Assembly (NCBI GenBank): GCA_944383685.1
Contig: CALWQM010000015.1
Span: 1-57,569, forward strand
Source: an uncultured Clostridia bacterium
GTDB lineage: Bacteria > Bacillota > Clostridia > Christensenellales > UBA1242
Reading direction: 5' to 3'
DNA: 57,569 nucleotides
This document shows positions 53,969-57,569 of this stretch, piece by piece; within the stretch, counting starts at the first letter, position 1, and each line of letters starts with the position of its first letter. The translations under genes were made by a program, and so were the position numbers. Below the pieces are notes generated by a model. It made no database searches. It was not told the origin of the DNA and saw only the letters and a list, made by a program, of their open reading frames with translations.

Positions 53969-54361
53969 GTGGATTCTCTTTATAAGATTATTGCAATAGC
54001 ATTAATAACATGCGTTGCCACTTTAATTGTGAAGCCAGTTCGCCCTGATTTTGCAGTTTTTATTTCCATTGTTGGTGGCATAATTATTTTGTTTATGCTT
54101 GTTTCATATCTTTCAAGCATATTTGATGTTTTTAATGAAATATTCAATTTAACCAACATAAATGGCTCTATTTACTCAATTATCTTTAAAATTATTGGAA
54201 TTGGTTATCTTGTTGAGTTCACTGCGGGGATTTGTGCTGACACAGGTAATCATAGCCTTGGTGACAAGGTCCTTCTTGGTGGCAAGATTATTATTCTTGT
54301 TATGGCTCTGCCAATCATAACAAGCATCCTTGAAATTGTTATGGAGTTACTTCCAACATGA
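53969..54361 (+). CDS. spoIIIAD: stage III sporulation protein AD
   Basis: 130 aa, four helices, related to AC at the N-terminus (ALITCVATLIVKPVRPDFAV). The start is GTG 53969 after AAGGAGG. Overlaps spoIIIAE by 4 nt. Confidence 0.92.
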   Translation: MDSLYKIIAIALITCVATLIVKPVRPDFAVFISIVGGIIILFMLVSYLSSIFDVFNEIFNLTNINGSIYSIIFKIIGIGYLVEFTAGICADTGNHSLGDKVLLGGKIIILVMALPIITSILEIVMELLPT

Positions 54362-55596
54362 GGAAAAAAAGAGATAGAAAAAGGCACAAAAGATGGGTTT
54401 TTGCCATTGTTTTTATAATTTTTGTTTCTTCATTTTTTGGCAGTTTCACTATTGACGGCTTTGAAATGAACACTCCTTATGTTGTGGCGGAAAGTAGTGA
54501 AGAAGAGGATATTGAAGAAGAAATTAAAGATGAAATTGATGAACAACTTTCGCTTTTAGATTTTGCTGACCTTGAAACATATATTGATGGGCTTGAAGAA
54601 AGTGCTAAAAGTTTGTTTAATGGTGGCTTTATTAACAAGGTTGAAAGTTTAATAAATGGCGAATACATCCAAAGTGACAGTTTTTTGTCGTCAGTTCTTT
54701 CACTTATTTTTGATGGGCTTGTTTCCTTTTTGCCAATAATTGCAAGCATTATTGCAGTTTCAATACTTGGCGGAATGGTGGCAAACTTAAAGCCAGTGAA
54801 CAATGGAAAATCTATTGGAAATGTTGTTCACTTTGTGACTTATGGAGTTATCATTGTCTTTTTGGGTGCAACCCTTGTTGAACTTATAAGTTTAACATCC
54901 AGCACTCTTACCACTCTTAAAAACCTTATGGATATGATTTTTCCTGTGCTTTTGACCCTTTTAACAGCAGTTGGTGGCAGTGTTTCGGTAAGCCTTTATC
55001 AACCAGCGATTGCTATGCTTGGAAACATCTTCATCTCGCTTATAACCTATTTTCTTATGCCACTTTTTATCTTTTCAATTATCTTTTCAATAGTGGGAAA
55101 TCTGTCTAACAATGTTAAGCTTGATAAATTTGTTTCCTTCCTTCAAGGAACATTCAAATGGGCAATAGGCCTTTTGTTTACATTGTTTTTGGGTTTCATC
55201 ACCATTCAAGGTATTTCAGCAAGTGCAGTTGATGGTCTTTCAATAAGAACAGCAAAATACACAATTAAAAGTTATGTGCCAATCGTGGGCGGTTATGTTT
55301 CGGATGGGCTTTCAATCATCATGGCATCAAGCATGCTGATTAAAAACGCAATAGGAACAGCGGGACTTCTTCTCATTTTGTTTGTTGCCCTTTCACCAGT
55401 TATCAGTTTGATATTGTTTATGCTTTCATTAAAATTTATGGCTGGAATAATTGAGCCTATTGGCGACAAAAAGATTGCTAATTTTGTTGCGGATATTTCA
55501 AAAAGTATGAGTATGTTAATTGCGCTTATTGTGGCAGTGTCCTTTATGTATATGGTTATGACAGGGCTTATCATGTGTAGTGCAAATTTGATATAG
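54358..55596 (+). CDS. spoIIIAE: stage III sporulation protein AE
   Basis: 412 aa polytopic protein. It has an N-terminal signal/anchor, an acidic extracytoplasmic segment and about seven helices with SVSLYQPAIAMLGNIFISLI and SYVPIVGGYVSDGLSI typical of the family. Channel core membrane protein. Confidence 0.94.
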   Translation: MRKKRDRKRHKRWVFAIVFIIFVSSFFGSFTIDGFEMNTPYVVAESSEEEDIEEEIKDEIDEQLSLLDFADLETYIDGLEESAKSLFNGGFINKVESLINGEYIQSDSFLSSVLSLIFDGLVSFLPIIASIIAVSILGGMVANLKPVNNGKSIGNVVHFVTYGVIIVFLGATLVELISLTSSTLTTLKNLMDMIFPVLLTLLTAVGGSVSVSLYQPAIAMLGNIFISLITYFLMPLFIFSIIFSIVGNLSNNVKLDKFVSFLQGTFKWAIGLLFTLFLGFITIQGISASAVDGLSIRTAKYTIKSYVPIVGGYVSDGLSIIMASSMLIKNAIGTAGLLLILFVALSPVISLILFMLSLKFMAGIIEPIGDKKIANFVADISKSMSMLIALIVAVSFMYMVMTGLIMCSANLI

Positions 55597-55679
55597 CGGT
55601 TTAAAGTGGTTAAATAATATTGGAAATAGGTTTAGCAAATTAAGTGTAAGGATATAAGTTAAATCTAAAAGGAGGTATT

Positions 55680-56177
55680 ATGAGCAGTGTGTCATCATGG
55701 CTATTAGCAATTACTGGTGTTATCCTTTTATCTGTCCTATGCGAAATGATACTTCCAGAAGGACAGATTAACAGGTATATAAGGGTAATTTTTTCTTTCA
55801 TAACTATCTTTGTGATTATTGCTCCGCTTCCAAAACTTATTGGTAAGGAAATAGATTTTTCGCATCTTTTTTCTTCATATGATTCTTCACTTCAAGAGGA
55901 CTACCTATATGAAATAAATTTGAATAAGCTTGATGCAATAACAAACGACTTGCAAAAGGAAATTGAACGGCAGGGCATTTACAATGTTTCAATTTCAATA
56001 AGTGCAAATGCATTAAGTAAGGAACTTGAAATTTTCAGTGTTTCTGTCGATTTATGCGATATTGAATTTTCCAGTGATTTTGATAATAAGAATACTTTGG
56101 GAGCAAAAGAGAAGATAGATGAAATAATATCCTATATGCCGTCTTTAAAAGATGTTCCTGTTGATTACAGTGGTTAA
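55680..56177 (+). CDS. spoIIIAF: stage III sporulation protein AF
   Basis: 165 aa, two N-terminal helices (SSWLLAITGVILLSVLCEMI, then FSFITIFVIIAPLPKLI) and a ring-building-motif-like domain. LPEGQINRYIRVI between helices is the family mark. AAGGAGG upstream; 84-bp gap after AE. Confidence 0.92.
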   Translation: MSSVSSWLLAITGVILLSVLCEMILPEGQINRYIRVIFSFITIFVIIAPLPKLIGKEIDFSHLFSSYDSSLQEDYLYEINLNKLDAITNDLQKEIERQGIYNVSISISANALSKELEIFSVSVDLCDIEFSSDFDNKNTLGAKEKIDEIISYMPSLKDVPVDYSG

Positions 56178-56218
56178 GAAAACTAAAAAGGAAAGGTTGT
56201 TAATATAAGGAGTTAAGA

Positions 56219-56740
56219 ATGAGCAAGTTTAAAGATTTTTGGGATAAAGTGAAAAGTGTTAAGCATATTGAGATTTATATTGCCTTGCTAATTGGCTTAA
56301 TAATTTGCGCAGTTTATTTCACTCTTTTCACTGGAAGCGGTAAGACCGACACAAATAATGATATTTCGACAGAAGAATTTACCACAAGTGAGGAATATGT
56401 GGACTACTTAGAGAATAAATTATGTAATGTATTGTCCAAGATTTCAGGCGTTGGCAATGTAAGTGCAATCATTACTCTTGAAACTGGGTTCACTTATGAA
56501 TACGCCACAGACACAGAAACAAAGACAACAACATCAGGTTCAAACGAAACCACAATAACAACGGACACAATTATCATTGTTGATGGAGAACCTGTTGTAA
56601 TCAAGGAAATTTATCCAGTTATAAAGGGGGTGGTTATTGTCGCAGAAGGCAGTGAAGATTTTAAGATTAAAATGGATATAATGCAAGCGGTGGTCACAAT
56701 TTTAGAAGTGGACGAAAGTGAAATAACAATTCTTTCTTAA
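56219..56740 (+). CDS. spoIIIAG: stage III sporulation protein AG
   Basis: 173 aa, one N-terminal helix and an extracytoplasmic ring-forming domain; YLENKLCNVLSKISGVGNVS and VIKGVVIVAEGSED are family blocks. It forms a 30-fold ring in Bacillus. Confidence 0.94.
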   Translation: MSKFKDFWDKVKSVKHIEIYIALLIGLIICAVYFTLFTGSGKTDTNNDISTEEFTTSEEYVDYLENKLCNVLSKISGVGNVSAIITLETGFTYEYATDTETKTTTSGSNETTITTDTIIIVDGEPVVIKEIYPVIKGVVIVAEGSEDFKIKMDIMQAVVTILEVDESEITILS

Positions 56741-56756
56741 ATAAAAGGAGATAAAA

Positions 56757-57221
56757 ATGAAGAAAAGAACAAAAATTATTATTCTTTCAGTTATGATAGT
56801 TTTACTTGGAGTTACAGGATACCTTAACATTGTTTTGAATGATAACATCAGCCCAACAAACACCACAACAACAACTTCTTATTTTGTTTCATACAGAAAT
56901 GATAGGGAAACTTCAAGAGATCAACAAATTTTATACTATGACGCAATTATCGACAGTGAAACTTCAACAGAGGACGCGGTTAAAAATGCAGAACAAGCAA
57001 AACTTGACCTTATTGCTTTAATGGAAAAGGAACTTGCAGTTGAGGGGCTTATTAAATCACAAGGGTTTACTGATTGTGTTGTATCAATAACAGACACAAA
57101 AGTTAATGTTGTTGTTGAAAGTGCAGAGTTAACATCAGCAGAAGTTGCAAAGATAAAAACAACAGTCACAGAACAACTTGAAGTTGAGCCTAAAAATATT
57201 GTTATAATTCCTGTTGAATAG
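56757..57221 (+). CDS. spoIIIAH: stage III sporulation protein AH
   Basis: 154 aa, one N-terminal helix, a Thr-rich linker and the EscJ-like domain that binds SpoIIQ (KSQGFTDCVVSITDTKVNVV). Last gene of the operon. RBS AAAAGGAG. Confidence 0.94.
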   Translation: MKKRTKIIILSVMIVLLGVTGYLNIVLNDNISPTNTTTTTSYFVSYRNDRETSRDQQILYYDAIIDSETSTEDAVKNAEQAKLDLIALMEKELAVEGLIKSQGFTDCVVSITDTKVNVVVESAELTSAEVAKIKTTVTEQLEVEPKNIVIIPVE

Positions 57222-57222
57222 T

Positions 57223-57251
57223 TTGCAAAACAAATTTAATTATGCTAAAAT
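57223..57251 (+). promoter_or_regulatory. SigA-type promoter of the Asp23-family gene
   Basis: TTGCAA (57223-57228), 17-bp spacer, TAAAAT (57246-57251). Confidence 0.75.
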
Positions 57252-57273
57252 AGTGCTGTAAAAGGGAGTTTTT

Positions 57274-57569
57274 ATGGCAGTTAAGAATGAAGATAACAGA
57301 AATAAAGGCAAAATCACACTTGATAGAAATATTTTGGTTTCTATAATTAACCTTGCAGCAAAGGAAATCAACGGTGTTGAAAGCGTTTGCAATCGTCATA
57401 GACCTTGGTATAAAAAAGTTTTAAACCGCTATGATGACGGTGTTGAAATTAAGTTTGAAAAAAATGGTGCACTCACTATTGATGTTTATATCAATATCTA
57501 TATTGGCTCTAATGTGCCAGACATTGCATATCGTGTGCAAGAAAACATAAGAAATTCACTTGCCACAAT
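57274..57569 (+). CDS. Asp23/Gls24 family protein (partial, runs off the window)
   Basis: The first 98 residues are visible. GKITLDRNILVSIINLAAKE and INGVESVCNRH match the Asp23 (DUF322) family, here with VQENIRNSL near the edge. These proteins sit under the membrane and respond to wall stress. In many Clostridia an asp23-nusB pair follows spoIIIAH. AAGGGAG upstream. Confidence 0.85.
   Translation, partial: MAVKNEDNRNKGKITLDRNILVSIINLAAKEINGVESVCNRHRPWYKKVLNRYDDGVEIKFEKNGALTIDVYINIYIGSNVPDIAYRVQENIRNSLAT

Noticed and set aside
56366..56372. TTCGACA inside spoIIIAG
   Set aside because: Coding, lacks the A-rich extension and has no promoter context.

Overview
ORGANISM. AT-rich, densely packed chromosomal DNA from a Gram-positive, endospore-forming member of the Firmicutes, most likely an uncultured gut-type Clostridia (inferred). 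Support: a complete spoIIIAA-AH operon, a long SRP RNA with an Alu domain, a DivIVA-type protein, PolC-type sequence, Firmicutes-style rplJ, rplS and rimP leaders, and SigA-like promoters that mostly have exactly 17-bp spacers. Genus cannot be told from the window. LAYOUT. (1) 1-6.2 kb is accessory: a large repeat-bearing surface lipoprotein whose promoter has a G9 tract between -35 and -10, then an unrecognised 698-aa protein. (2) 6.3-18.5 kb is the conserved envelope/translation block frr-uppS-cdsA-rseP-[polC-like]-rimP-nusA-rnpM-rplGA-infB-rbfA-nrnA-truB. dxr and ispG are absent from their usual slots, and polC is reduced to N-domain, OB fold and exonuclease. (3) 18.6-28.7 kb: endonuclease IV-like gene, efp, lepA, hemW, ylxM-ffh-rpsP-khpA-rimM-trmD, rbgA, yraN, rplS. 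(4) 28.8-38.1 kb is mostly minus strand: AlkD-like repair protein, MarR-regulated MacB-type ABC transporter, a hypothetical gene, a DivIVA-like pair, lgt, and a degenerate Rho paralogue; a plus-strand metal permease is embedded. (5) 38.4-51.6 kb: rplJ-rplL with leader, SDR and DegV genes (minus), lysS, nth, obgE-yhbY, rsfS, LMW-PTP/rpiB/glycosyltransferase-like, gap and small hypotheticals. (6) 51.7-57.6 kb: SRP RNA (minus), spoIIIAA-AH and the start of an Asp23-family gene. HOW IT FITS TOGETHER. Most genes serve ribosome assembly, translation, protein targeting (Ffh plus its RNA) and envelope lipid or lipoprotein supply (uppS, cdsA, lgt). The most unusual items are: the G9 promoter, which suggests phase-variable lipoprotein expression; a Rho-fold protein that has lost its Walker A lysine and has two phased Spo0A-box-like sites just upstream of its -35; a free-standing PolC-derived proofreading exonuclease with a probably leaderless mRNA; and a compact four-way-junction palindrome between lepA and hemW.
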